From Bin5 sp034428435 (GTDB taxonomy: Bacteria; Chloroflexota; Anaerolineae; Caldilineales; Caldilineaceae), in the NCBI GenBank assembly GCA_034428435.1, contig DAOUHY010000288.1:87960-151959 (forward strand): DNA of 64,000 nucleotides, given 5' to 3'. The translations under genes and the position numbers were made by a program. This document shows, piece after piece, positions 45,149 to 54,288 of the stretch. The notes under the pieces were generated by a model. That model was not told the origin of the DNA. It ran no database searches and saw only the letters and a program-made list of their open reading frames with translations. How positions within the stretch are numbered: position 1 is the stretch's first letter; every line of letters begins with the position of its first letter.

Positions 45149-46084
45149 ATGGACTTCACGCCACTTGATCCTCAGTTCCTTCTCGACCGGCTCAGACCTC
45201 CGTCCGGTCCGGCTCGAGTCCTGCTGGACACCGACACCTACAACGAGATCGATGATCAGTTCGCTGTGGTGTACGCGCTTCTGTCCCCTGAACGCATGAC
45301 GGTAGATGCCATTCACGCCGCGCCCTTTCACAACCGCCGCTCTTCCGGACCCGGCGACGGAATGGAGAAGAGCTTCGAAGAGATTCAGCGGTTGCTGGCC
45401 CGCCTCCCGGCCGTCGACAAGTCTCATAAGGGATCTGTCAGACGGGGGTCAACTGAGTGGCTGCCAAACGAAAGGACACCGGTTGAGAGCGAGGCGACTA
45501 CCGATCTGATCGAAAGGGCCTTGGCCAGTCCTGTCGAAGATCCCCTCTACGTCGTTGCCATAGGCGCCATCACAAACGTTGCCTCGGCACTGCTGCTGGA
45601 GCCGGAGATTCGACACCGCATCGTCCTTCTGTGGTTGGGGGGCCATGCGCGCAATTGGCCCGACACGATGGAATTCAATCTGCGTCAGGATCCCGCCGCA
45701 AGCCGGGTTGTACTGGACTGCGGCGTACCCCTTGTCCGCTTTCCCTGCATGGGTGTCGTGTCCCATCTGCATACGACGCAACCCGAGATGGCCGAATATG
45801 TAAAAGGCAGAGGCGCGATCGGCGACTACCTCTTCCAGATTTACAGCGAATACCATTCCGACCAATTTGCCTATTCCAAGCAGATTTGGGACCTTGCGCC
45901 GCTGGGTTGGTTGGTCGATCCCAGGTGGGCGCAGATGGAACTGGTGAGCTCGCCCCGGCTCACAGACGCGATTACATGGGAGTTTGACGAGGGACGCCAT
46001 ACCGTCTCCTGTGCCCGCTACGTCGACCGCGATGGCATTTTCCGCGACCTCTTTACCAAGCTTGACCTTGCAGCTTCAGGTTGA
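45149..46084 (+). CDS. Nucleoside hydrolase (IunH family)
   Basis: A 311-residue hydrolase that cleaves ribonucleosides (or related N-glycosides) to base and sugar. The calcium-binding motif LLDTDTYNEIDDQFAV (about 30-45) is shown, followed by AIGAITNVASALLL and the EFNLRQDPAAS region with the second metal/ribose contacts. The frame is open upstream, but the ATG at 45149 gives the family N-terminus. It follows the mannonate dehydratase gene by 71 bases. Confidence 0.9.
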   Translation: MDFTPLDPQFLLDRLRPPSGPARVLLDTDTYNEIDDQFAVVYALLSPERMTVDAIHAAPFHNRRSSGPGDGMEKSFEEIQRLLARLPAVDKSHKGSVRRGSTEWLPNERTPVESEATTDLIERALASPVEDPLYVVAIGAITNVASALLLEPEIRHRIVLLWLGGHARNWPDTMEFNLRQDPAASRVVLDCGVPLVRFPCMGVVSHLHTTQPEMAEYVKGRGAIGDYLFQIYSEYHSDQFAYSKQIWDLAPLGWLVDPRWAQMELVSSPRLTDAITWEFDEGRHTVSCARYVDRDGIFRDLFTKLDLAASG

Positions 46085-46126
46085 TAGACGGAAGGCCGGC
46101 CGGATCCCCCCGGCAGAGACTCCTCG

Positions 46127-47071
46127 ATGAATTTCACTCTCATTCCAGAAGAAGCTCCCTCGGATTCGCTGCGGCGTATCGCCGTCGAGCAGATTGAAGG
46201 TGCTGTCACCCAACTACAGCGCAGCGATGACCTGAACGAAGGCATTCACGAAGCCCGCAAGCATTTCAAGCGAGTTCGAGCACTGTTGCGGCTGGCCCGG
46301 GGCGCTCTGCCCGAGGAGACTTACGTTTCTGAAAACATGTATTTCCGCGACTTGGGCCGTCTCCTTTCTCCCGTTCGCGACAGTGCCGTATACATTGAAA
46401 CTCTGGACCGGTTTCTAGAAGGCTCCCGGGCCCTGATCGCAGACGAATCCTTTCAGCATCTTCGAACACGTTTGGAAAGAGAGCACAGAGCTGTTCTCAG
46501 TGAGTTTGCACAAGACGAACAGCGACAGAAATCTCTGATCGCTTCCCTTAAGGGCGCCAAATCGCGAGTAAACAGCTGGCGTTTCATCGAAAGCGAATTC
46601 TCACTGTTCAAGGCCGGACTGCGAAGAATCTACGCACGCGGTCGCGACGAGAGGGCAGCTGCCTATTCGCAACCGACGACAGAGAGATTCCATTCCTGGC
46701 GCAAACGAGTAAAATATCTATGGTATCATCTCCAAATCTTGCAACCGCTGTGGCCGGCCCAGTTAAAGGCAATGGAACGCGAATGTGACCGCCTGGCAGA
46801 CCTGCTTGGCGACGAACACGACCTGGCCGTTCTGATGGAGACGCCCAGCGTTAAGGAACTGCTGGCAATACACAGCGCCGGAGCCCAAATTCTCCATTCG
46901 ACCGTGTCCCGCCAGCGCGAGCGGCAGCGTCGCGCCGCGATTCCTCTGGCGCAACGAATCTACGGCGAGAGTGCCGGTCGATTTGTCGCCCGCATCGAGG
47001 AGTACTGGCTCGCATATCGCCCGCACAGCCAGTTTCTCCCTCAGGAAGCTGTTCCTCGCGTAGACCGATGA
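46127..47071 (+). CDS. CHAD domain protein
   Basis: A 314-residue alpha-helical protein of the CHAD family, which binds polyphosphate through conserved basic residues. Seen: IHEARKHFKRVRALLRLAR (the conserved H-x-x-R-K-x-x-K-R-x-R start) and FHSWRKRVKYLWYHLQIL, the second basic helix. It lacks the CYTH domain often found with it. First gene of a compact set ending with a Ppk1 fragment, which fits a polyphosphate link. It overlaps the HD gene by 4 bases. Confidence 0.92.
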   Translation: MNFTLIPEEAPSDSLRRIAVEQIEGAVTQLQRSDDLNEGIHEARKHFKRVRALLRLARGALPEETYVSENMYFRDLGRLLSPVRDSAVYIETLDRFLEGSRALIADESFQHLRTRLEREHRAVLSEFAQDEQRQKSLIASLKGAKSRVNSWRFIESEFSLFKAGLRRIYARGRDERAAAYSQPTTERFHSWRKRVKYLWYHLQILQPLWPAQLKAMERECDRLADLLGDEHDLAVLMETPSVKELLAIHSAGAQILHSTVSRQRERQRRAAIPLAQRIYGESAGRFVARIEEYWLAYRPHSQFLPQEAVPRVDR

Positions 47072-47673
47072 CGACCGAGAGACTCGCTCGCCAGTTGCAC
47101 TTCATTCTCGAACTCGACAAACTGAAGGGCATTTTGCGCCGGTCTTTGCTCTTGGAAAGCCATAGGCGTGAAAACTCGGCTGAACACTCTTGGCATCTGG
47201 CCATGATGGTTCTGGTCCTGGCAGAGCACGCCGACGAGCCCGTTGACCAGCTGCATACACTAAAGCTTGTCCTGGTTCACGATATTGTCGAGATCGACGC
47301 CGGCGATACCTACGCCTACGATGCGGTCGGGCACGCAGGAAAGGACGAGCGTGAGAGAAGGGCCGCGCAGCGCATCTTTGGGTTACTGCCGGCCGAACAG
47401 GCTGAAGAACTGATCAACCTCTGGGAAGAGTACGAAGGACAGAAAACACCGGAGGCCAGATTCGCTCTTGCGCTGGACAGGCTCATGCCTTTGCTTCACA
47501 ACTACCATACCGGCGGAGTAACTTGGCGTGAGAACCATGTTACAAGCGGGCAGGTCGAGGAGCGCATGGCACCCGTTGCACTCTGTTCAGATGCCTTGGG
47601 AAAAACCGTTTCAGGTATTGTAGAGCAGGCAGTGGCCTCCGGCCTGCTGCCAATCTCCTGGTCAGAACGTTAG
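47068..47673 (+). CDS. HD domain phosphohydrolase (YfbR-like)
   Basis: A 201-residue HD-domain protein of the HD_3/5'-nucleotidase group. The metal residues lie in SAEHSWHLAMM, LVHDIVEIDAGD and the later Asp in ALDRLMPLL. The ATGA overlap couples it to the CHAD gene. Likely a nucleotide or dNMP phosphatase in the cytoplasm; substrate unproven. Confidence 0.88.
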   Translation: MTTERLARQLHFILELDKLKGILRRSLLLESHRRENSAEHSWHLAMMVLVLAEHADEPVDQLHTLKLVLVHDIVEIDAGDTYAYDAVGHAGKDERERRAAQRIFGLLPAEQAEELINLWEEYEGQKTPEARFALALDRLMPLLHNYHTGGVTWRENHVTSGQVEERMAPVALCSDALGKTVSGIVEQAVASGLLPISWSER

Positions 47674-47683
47674 TCCTACTCAG

Positions 47684-49567
47684 ATGTTCATGGACAAATC
47701 AGAACGTGACGTCAAGACCCAATTGCATTCATGCGGGGCGGAAAGTGCGCGTTCGCAGTCACCCGTCGCACAACTGTTCGCTGTCGCCTCAGGCCTGACG
47801 TCGGTCTGGCGGCCATCTGCTGGAGTCAGCTTTTGGCTCTCTTTCTTCGTACTACATGCCCTCCTTTTCCTCCCGGTCGTTCTCATGGACCGCGAGGACG
47901 GTTCTCTCTTGCCCTCATTTCACTTTGCCGGTCTCTCTCTGGACGTGATTTGGATTCAAATTGCGGTCTGGCGCAGAGGACCTGACCTGCTGCGGTTCAA
48001 CTCCGAAACCGTACTGTTCGTGGTGCTTTGGGCCGTGATTCAGCCGCTGAGGCATTTTGCCGTCCGCATCGTCTTCGTGGTCACCTACCTTCTCATATTT
48101 TTCTACTATCTTTACGAAGGCGCGTCTCTCACCTTTTTCAGCGTCGAACCGGTCTTCTACACCCAGCTGCGAATGGCAACCGAGGGATTCAGCTTCTTCC
48201 TGCAAAACGCTCGCGTTACCACTGTCTTTGTTGCCGGTACCGTCCTGCTTATCGCCGCCGGCGCGGCCCTGGTTGCGCGGCTGGCTCGCTACGTACTGCC
48301 GGAAAGCGGGCCCGGGCCTGCAACACGTACCCTGTTGGTTCTGCTTGCCCTCACTATAGCTTTTCAGGCAGTTTTCCGTTCCGAAATCCTGGCACGCCCC
48401 GAAATGGTATTCAGTAGTATCACCGCAAAACTGCTGCGCAACATCGGCGAATCCCGGCGCGTTTATCTTGACGTGCAACGGCTTGAAACATTTGAGGCCA
48501 CCCCTGCCGAAGATTACAGTCAGTTTGATCTGGTCGAGCGTCCCCCCATATACATCATCTTCAGCGAGTCGTACGGGTCAGTGCTCTACAAGAGGAATGA
48601 CTGGAGAGCGCTCTACAGAGAGCTTTCCGAGCGCTTGAAACAGGACCTCGCCAACGCGGGCTGGCACGCGACGTCGGCTCTGAGTCTTGCTCCCACTTGG
48701 GGAGGTGGGTCGTGGATGTCTTACACCAGTGCGTTATTCGGTATGCGGGTCAGCTCGGATCCGCAATATTACGCCTTGCTAGACAAATATGAGGCCGGAG
48801 GATACCCGGACCTCGGCCACTTCTTGAAGGAGCAAGGCTATAGTTACTACAGACTGACCGCGCTTTCAATGGGTCTGCCCGAATCACAATGGGAAAAATA
48901 CGCTGCCTTCTATGGCGTAGACAGGTGGCTCCAGTACGAGGATCTGAACTTTGCCGGTCCCGAATATGGGTGGGGACCGGCGCCTCCGGACCAGTACTCC
49001 CTCAACTTTGCCCGTGAGACAATCCGCAACGAAACCGAAGAGCCCTATCTTTTCTTTACAATCACTCAGAATTCCCACTACCCTTGGGCCCCCCTGCCAC
49101 AGCTGGTTGACACGTGGCAGCAACTGAACAGACCTGCTCCCGCGCCCCCGCCGGCGTCCGAACTGCTCGAGCATGCCGAACGACGTCAGAACTACTGGAA
49201 CGCAATCGAATACCAATTGGAAATGCTTGTCGATTTCATAATCAGCGAACCCAACGAACAGGCGATATTCGTCCTGGTAGGCGACCATCAGCCTCCGCGA
49301 GTCTCGCGCCGGGAGGACGGCTGGGACACCCCTTTTCACATCATTGCCAAAGATCCCCAGTTTATTGCATCATTCAGGGAGTACGGATTCACCCCAGGGC
49401 TGGCAGTCTGGGAGCCTGAGCCAACTTTTCGGCACGAAGGTTTCCTCTCGATGTTCGTGCGGCAGCTTCTGACAGCCTATGGGAGCGGAGCAGAACTCCC
49501 ACTGTATCTGCCAGAGGGCGTCCCCATCGGCGAGAAGAGACACCAACCTGTGTTGACCCCCCATTAG
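47684..49567 (+). CDS. Membrane-bound sulfatase/phosphoglycerol transferase-like protein
   Basis: A 627-residue protein. About six membrane helices (residues about 45-220) precede an extracytoplasmic alkaline-phosphatase-fold domain: YIIFSESYGS, GGGSWMSYTSALFGM with the likely Ser/Thr nucleophile, TQNSHYPW, and FVLVGDHQPPR, the metal D-H pair. This layout matches the LtaS/OpgB-like group that handles phosphoglycerol or phosphoethanolamine on the cell surface. It lies 10 bases after the HD gene in the CHAD operon. Confidence 0.82.
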   Translation: MFMDKSERDVKTQLHSCGAESARSQSPVAQLFAVASGLTSVWRPSAGVSFWLSFFVLHALLFLPVVLMDREDGSLLPSFHFAGLSLDVIWIQIAVWRRGPDLLRFNSETVLFVVLWAVIQPLRHFAVRIVFVVTYLLIFFYYLYEGASLTFFSVEPVFYTQLRMATEGFSFFLQNARVTTVFVAGTVLLIAAGAALVARLARYVLPESGPGPATRTLLVLLALTIAFQAVFRSEILARPEMVFSSITAKLLRNIGESRRVYLDVQRLETFEATPAEDYSQFDLVERPPIYIIFSESYGSVLYKRNDWRALYRELSERLKQDLANAGWHATSALSLAPTWGGGSWMSYTSALFGMRVSSDPQYYALLDKYEAGGYPDLGHFLKEQGYSYYRLTALSMGLPESQWEKYAAFYGVDRWLQYEDLNFAGPEYGWGPAPPDQYSLNFARETIRNETEEPYLFFTITQNSHYPWAPLPQLVDTWQQLNRPAPAPPPASELLEHAERRQNYWNAIEYQLEMLVDFIISEPNEQAIFVLVGDHQPPRVSRREDGWDTPFHIIAKDPQFIASFREYGFTPGLAVWEPEPTFRHEGFLSMFVRQLLTAYGSGAELPLYLPEGVPIGEKRHQPVLTPH

Positions 49568-49628
49568 AGCGGCTACCTGCGAAGACTTTCACCAAATGGG
49601 TTGCTGAAGGCATCAGGGCATACTGAAT

Positions 49629-50396
49629 ATGAACTCTGGAATCAGGCTGTTCCTCATTGCTTTGATAATAGTTCTGAGCGTCAGTTGCCGGGGCCGCGCA
49701 AACGAGCAGCCTTCAGACCAGGCGCAAACGTCGGCGTCACTCCCGGCAACTGAGGATGCGTCCCAAAGTGTAATTTCGGAGAGGGCGGCGGCTGCCTTTG
49801 CCGGTCTGGATCCGATCAGGTTGCAGCAGGGAGAGGGCTGGCGAGTTTTCCGAATTGACGCCGGATCGTCAAAGGCCGCATATATCGTCGATGAAGAACT
49901 CTTTGCAGACGCCACACGCAAATATGGCCTGGACGTAGGCAAGACTAAGGTGGTAGGTGAGACACAGGATCTGGTGGGGCTGATGCAGCTCGACCTCGAC
50001 CAACGGTCAATCGGCGGCAACCGCTTCGTCGTCTATCTGCCAACTCTTCGGACTGACCAGGATCTGCGCGACGGCTGGATCCGGGAAAACGCTTTGGAAT
50101 CGGATAGGTTTCCTCTTGCCATATTTGTTGCAGAAAGGCTCCTTGAAGTGCCTGACTCGTACAGTGAGGGTGAGGAAGTCTCCTTTCAACTTGAGGGAGA
50201 ACTGGACCTACGTGGAACTACGCTTTCAACAGTCTGGGACGTTTCTGCCAACCAGTCCGGGAGCACCATTAAGGGATCGATGCAAACTCGATTGCGGATG
50301 ACAGACCTTGGCTTTGATCCGCCTGACTTTGCCAATACGCTTACCGTGCAGGACGAGTTCACTGTACGCATTGAATTCGTCGCCAACGAGGAGTAG
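49629..50396 (+). CDS. YceI-like lipoprotein
   Basis: A 255-residue protein with a lipoprotein signal ending LSVSC (Cys at about 20), a polar linker to about 55, then a lipocalin-like beta domain: WRVFRIDAGSSKAAYIV, GNRFVVYLPTLRTDQDLRDGWIRENAL, FPLAIFVAE, and FQLEGELDLRGTT. The pattern and order fit YceI (isoprenoid-binding) proteins. Anchored outside the membrane. It lies between the sulfatase-like gene and the Ppk1 fragment. Confidence 0.78.
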   Translation: MNSGIRLFLIALIIVLSVSCRGRANEQPSDQAQTSASLPATEDASQSVISERAAAAFAGLDPIRLQQGEGWRVFRIDAGSSKAAYIVDEELFADATRKYGLDVGKTKVVGETQDLVGLMQLDLDQRSIGGNRFVVYLPTLRTDQDLRDGWIRENALESDRFPLAIFVAERLLEVPDSYSEGEEVSFQLEGELDLRGTTLSTVWDVSANQSGSTIKGSMQTRLRMTDLGFDPPDFANTLTVQDEFTVRIEFVANEE

Positions 50397-50405
50397 CGCA
50401 CTCAG

Positions 50406-51419
50406 ATGACACGTGACCTACGCAACGGGGGCGCCATTTCTTCTGGGCATCGCACCGCGACAGCCAGTTCGGATACAAGGCTGCCAGCCCAGGCCGGCCC
50501 GGTCGATGCAGACGGTGTCGCACGTGCACGGGGGCTGGCAGCTGGCCTGAAGACCCGCCTGCAATCTGCTCAGCTACCCGCACCGGTTGTGGAAGCAGAT
50601 TACCTCTTGGGTGAAGCGCGCGATCAGGACTGCCCGATTCTCGAACGGTTTAGGATCCTGGGCCTCCTGGCTTCCGTACTCGATCATTACTTTGTCGAGA
50701 CCGCGCCCACCCTGTCCGAACAGAATCAGGGAGAAATTGCGGCCAGCCTGGATCCGCTCTTGCAGCAGTCCTATGCGGAACTGAACGAGAAACTCTTGCC
50801 GGCTCTGTCGGCGGATCACGACATCGAAGTACGCCGCCCTCATGAGTTGACAGTCGTGCAACGTCAATACTTACGCAGATTCTTCCGCCATCAGCTCTAC
50901 CCCATGTTGACTCCCCTCGCAGTTGATCCGGGGCACCCCTTTCCCTTCATCAGTTCTCATAGCATCAATCTGCTAGTCCATTTGAGCAGCCCCGACCTGG
51001 GCATCGGTCCTCTCTCCTACGCCCGCATCAAAGTGCCCCGGCTCATGTCCCGCTTTGTCTCTATTCCCTCGACTTCGAGGAAGCGGCTCTACATCTGGAG
51101 TGAAGACGCCGTAACCAGCTTCCTTGATGAGCTCTTTCCCGGCATGCAGATTGAAAGTGTATACCTCTTTCGCGTTTTGAGAGCCTCCAGCGGGGGCGGT
51201 AACGGTGACGAGTTGGAGGCGCAAAGACGGGGACTTCGACATCAGCAGCTTGCCTCGCCCGTTGCCCGGTTGGAAGTTGAGACGGCGATGCCCGAATCTG
51301 TGATCGAGTGGTTGTCCTCCAATCTGCGCGTACCTCTTCAGCTCTGCTTCCGCAGCGCAGGGCCTCTGGCACTGTTTCAGCTGGTCGATCTTGCAAACCT
51401 CGCTCATCCCTTGGACTGA
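50406..51419 (+). CDS. Polyphosphate kinase Ppk1, N-terminal and middle domains only
   Basis: A 337-residue protein matching only the first half of Ppk1. Seen: the N-terminal helical part (SFLERFRILGL-like ILERFRILGLLASVLDHYFVETAP), then YPMLTPLAVDPGHPFPFISS, ARIKVPRL, FLDELFPGMQIESVYLFRVLRA and VARLEVETAMPESVIEWL. It ends with TGA just where the catalytic C-terminal domains (with the autophosphorylated His) should start. Full Ppk1 is about 690 residues. So it is either a truncated gene or a binding-only paralogue. The stop lies 101 bases before the transposon-like copy C. Confidence 0.85.
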   Translation: MTRDLRNGGAISSGHRTATASSDTRLPAQAGPVDADGVARARGLAAGLKTRLQSAQLPAPVVEADYLLGEARDQDCPILERFRILGLLASVLDHYFVETAPTLSEQNQGEIAASLDPLLQQSYAELNEKLLPALSADHDIEVRRPHELTVVQRQYLRRFFRHQLYPMLTPLAVDPGHPFPFISSHSINLLVHLSSPDLGIGPLSYARIKVPRLMSRFVSIPSTSRKRLYIWSEDAVTSFLDELFPGMQIESVYLFRVLRASSGGGNGDELEAQRRGLRHQQLASPVARLEVETAMPESVIEWLSSNLRVPLQLCFRSAGPLALFQLVDLANLAHPLD

Positions 51420-51520
51420 GTGACTCCCTTTCTCTTGGTACGTCCTTGGAGGCTTAGGCCGTTTCAGACCGGCACGCCAAATGGGCGCCTTCCCCTTCCC
51501 TGGCGGCAATAGCGAGTAGC

Positions 51521-52052
51521 GTGTGCATCCCAAAATGGGCGTGAACAGTCGCATACCTCTGAAGGCAACCAAGCCACGGTCAGTTCCCTTCCCAGTTTCC
51601 ACCAGAATAAGCGCAGTCTCTGACCCCGGACTGCTAACTACTAACTACTGCAGTTCTGGGCGGTCGGGCCTATTCGGCCCTCCCTTGTGCGGGGGCTCCG
51701 CCCCCGCAACGCCCCCTCTCCTACAACATGCCTCATGGACCTGGTGTCGATATTCGTATCAAGTGCCTAATCGAAGGTGCGTGGCCAGACCACGTCCCGC
51801 CAGTCCCATCAGATCCCTGAAGGTGCCGGCCTTGTTCCTGCCTTCGCAGCCACCCTAACTGACGGACGCCACCGTACGGCTAGGCCTTGCGCCTGCACTG
51901 CGTCTCGCCCAAAGAGGTTGAACAACTCCAGCCACCGTACGGCTAGGCCTTGCGCCTGCACTGCGTCTCGCCCAAAGAGGTTGAACAACTCCAGCCACCG
52001 CTGGCACTGATTCCCCGCCAGACTGTTCCCGCCCCAAATCTGGGATGCACAC
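51521..52052 (+). mobile_element. Non-autonomous transposon-like element, copy C
   Basis: A 532-base copy with ends GTGTGCATCCCA on both sides (inverted), continuing for about 30 bases (left A-A-A-T-G-G-G-C-G-T-G-AACAGTC, right with GATTTGGGGCGGG-AACAGTC). Flanks are CGAGTAGC (51513-51520) and CGAGGAGC (52053-52060), an 8-base duplication with one change. The hairpin is at 51689-51707. A 63-base segment is tandemly duplicated inside (51868-51993), explaining the extra length. It lies between the Ppk1 fragment and the serS leader. Confidence 0.8.
51868..51993 (+). repeat. 63-base exact tandem duplication inside copy C
   Basis: Two identical 63-base units, 51868-51930 and 51931-51993. Each starts GCCACCGTACGGCTAGG and ends GAACAACTCCA. 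Copy A has this segment once, in diverged form. The exact match indicates a recent duplication. Confidence 0.9.
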
Positions 52053-52099
52053 CGAGGAGCCCTTTTTTGACAGAGTAAATTTCATGTGATACGCTCGCA

Positions 52100-52335
52100 T
52101 CCAATTCAGTTGTCACTGCTGTGACTGGGGAAACGGACCGGCCGATCGACCTTTCAGAGAGTTGCCGGCTGCTGTGAGGCAATAGGCGACGAACGGTATA
52201 GCGCCCCAAGAGCATCCGGCACCAAATGGCCGGACGGTTCCGCCCCGTTACCGGCGCCAGAGGCAGACGCAGCAGTCTGCGAACTCAGGTGGTACCACGG
52301 GTCCTCTCGTCCTGAACCGGCGAGGGGATTTTTCT
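52100..52335 (+). promoter_or_regulatory. T-box leader controlling serS
   Basis: The leader shows T-box hallmarks in order: AGAGAGTTGCC-GGCTGCTGTGA-GGCAA (distal stem I), CCGTTA (52245-52250), the stem III hairpin CGCAG-CAGT-CTGCG, the T-box AGGTGGTACCACGG (52287-52300), and a terminator with CCTCTCG (52303-52309) pairing CGAGGGG (52321-52327) followed by ATTTTT. Uncharged tRNA-Ser should bind and favour the antiterminator. The specifier codon could not be fixed. A TTGACA at 52067-52072 may be its -35 box. Confidence 0.85.
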
Positions 52336-52390
52336 GTTTTGGAGTCTGTTAAGACCTGGAGTTTCTTTTTTCACTTGGCAGGAGCTTGAG

Positions 52391-53671
52391 ATGCTTGACA
52401 TTCGATGGATGCGGGACAACCGGGAAGCGCTGGCGCAGGCGATGGCGAAGCTGAATGACTCCGAAGCGCCCTGGGAGTTGGCGTTGGATTTGGACGGCAG
52501 ACGGCGAGAGTTGCTGACGCAAGGAGAGAAGCTGCGTGAGGAGCGTAATACCGGCTCCAGGCAGATCGGCCTTCTCTTCCGCGAAAAGAAGGCCTCCGAG
52601 GCCAACGCCCTCAAAGAGCGGATGAGCAAGATCGGTGATGAAATTGCCAGGATCGACGACGAGTTGCGCGGCGTTGAGGCCTCCTACCACGATGCCATGA
52701 TGCGCATCCCAAATCCGCCCGAAGAAGATGTCCCTGTTGCACCCGACGAAGAGGGCAATGTCGTCCTGACCCAATGGGGCGAGCTTCCTGAATTCGACTT
52801 TGAACCGCAGGCGCACTGGGATTTTGGCCCGCAACTGGACATCATCGACTTTGAACGCGGCGTTGCTACCGCTGGCAGCCGGTTCTACTTTCTCAAAGGA
52901 CCGGGCGCACGCCTCCAGAGAGTCCTGTCGAACTGGTTTCTTGACGTACACATCCGGGAGCACGGCTACACCGAAATCTACCCACCGATGATGGTACGCG
53001 GACATGCAATGGAGGGGACGGGTAATCTGCCCAAGTTTGGTGACAATCTCTACCGGGACGCTGAAGAGGACTACTGGTTCATACCTACTGCTGAGGTTTC
53101 GGTTACAAACCTGCACCGCGATGAAATTCTGGAACCCGGCACATTGCCCCTCTACTACGTTGCCAGCACCCCTTGTTTCCGGCGCGAAAAGGTGTCGGCG
53201 GGCAAAGACGCGCGTGGCATCAAGCGTGTGCACCAGTTCCAGAAGGTGGAGATGGTCAAATTTGTTGAACCTGCCACCGGTCGCGAGGAGTTGGAGTCGC
53301 TGACTAGAGCCGCCGAGGTACTGTTGGAACGGCTTGCGTTGCCCTACCGCCGCGTTGCCATCGCTACCGGCGACCTCTCGTTCGTCGCGGCCATCAAGTA
53401 TGACCTGGAGGTCTGGGCGGCAGGCTGTCAGGAATGGCTCGAGGTCAGCTCATGTTCGCTTTTCCGCGATTTCCAGGCCCGGAGGGCCAATATCCGCTAC
53501 CGCCCGCGTGAGGGCGCGCGCCCGGAGTACGTCTACACGCTCAATGGCTCGGGCCTTGCCCTGCCTCGCGTTATCATCGCGCTTCTGGAAAATAATCAGA
53601 GGTCGGATGGAAGCGTGAAGCTGCCAGATGTCTTGCGGCCCTATCTTGGAGACGAGATGGTGATCGGCTGA
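52391..53671 (+). CDS. serS: Seryl-tRNA synthetase
   Basis: A 426-residue class II synthetase. It starts MLDIRWMRDNREAL, has the long N-terminal coiled coil (about residues 25-105) that contacts the tRNA-Ser variable arm, then the catalytic core with YTEIYPPMMV (motif 1), FRREKVSAGKDARG with the Q-K-VEM region (motif 2), and NGSGLALPRVIIALLENNQ (motif 3). Expression is controlled by the T-box leader; two tRNA-Ser genes lie just downstream. Confidence 0.97.
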   Translation: MLDIRWMRDNREALAQAMAKLNDSEAPWELALDLDGRRRELLTQGEKLREERNTGSRQIGLLFREKKASEANALKERMSKIGDEIARIDDELRGVEASYHDAMMRIPNPPEEDVPVAPDEEGNVVLTQWGELPEFDFEPQAHWDFGPQLDIIDFERGVATAGSRFYFLKGPGARLQRVLSNWFLDVHIREHGYTEIYPPMMVRGHAMEGTGNLPKFGDNLYRDAEEDYWFIPTAEVSVTNLHRDEILEPGTLPLYYVASTPCFRREKVSAGKDARGIKRVHQFQKVEMVKFVEPATGREELESLTRAAEVLLERLALPYRRVAIATGDLSFVAAIKYDLEVWAAGCQEWLEVSSCSLFRDFQARRANIRYRPREGARPEYVYTLNGSGLALPRVIIALLENNQRSDGSVKLPDVLRPYLGDEMVIG

Positions 53672-53805
53672 GCGATTCTGTCGGACTTTTCCTCATGGAG
53701 AGGACCCTTCCGGGATCAGTTTGCACTGTCGTCAAGGCGTTGGATCAGACGCACGCAGTGCGAACTCACAGCAAGAACTGATCGGCGAGAACTGGACCCA
53801 TTTAT

Positions 53806-53835
53806 TTGACAGGTATTCTGAATTCGGTTTATACT
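53806..53835 (+). promoter_or_regulatory. Promoter candidate for the tRNA cluster
   Basis: TTGACA (53806-53811), an 18-base spacer and TATACT (53830-53835), 32 bases before the first tRNA gene. Confidence 0.65.
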
Positions 53836-53866
53836 ATGCCGGTTGATGGCTGGCAAGTCCTGGCCC

Positions 53867-53957
<91 letters not shown>

Positions 53958-53979
53958 GCCCAGCCAAGAATCTTAACAT

Positions 53980-54069
<90 letters not shown>

Positions 54070-54075
54070 CCTCAA

Positions 54076-54149
54076 GCGCCAGTAGCTCAGTGGATTAGAG
54101 CGTCGCCCTGCGGAGGCGAAGGTCGCAGGTTCGAGTCCTGCCTGGCGCG
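54076..54149 (+). tRNA. tRNA-Arg (GCG)
   Basis: A 74-base class I tRNA. Acceptor GCGCCAG/CTGGCGC with discriminator G, anticodon stem TCGCC/GGCGA around CTGCGGA, anticodon GCG, and T-arm GCAGG-TTCGAGT-CCTGC. CCA is not encoded. Most bacteria read CGN with a deaminated ACG anticodon; here G34 is genomically encoded. Confidence 0.93.
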
Positions 54150-54288
54150 CACACACATCGCCAGCCAGAACCTCCAATCGGAGGTTCTCTGTGTTTTGGG
54201 GTTCCTTGGCCGGGGCCTCCCGCCGCATTTTCCTCTCCTGTATCCGGGAATTCAAGAGAACTTTCGCATAGTTCAGGAGGACTTTCGC

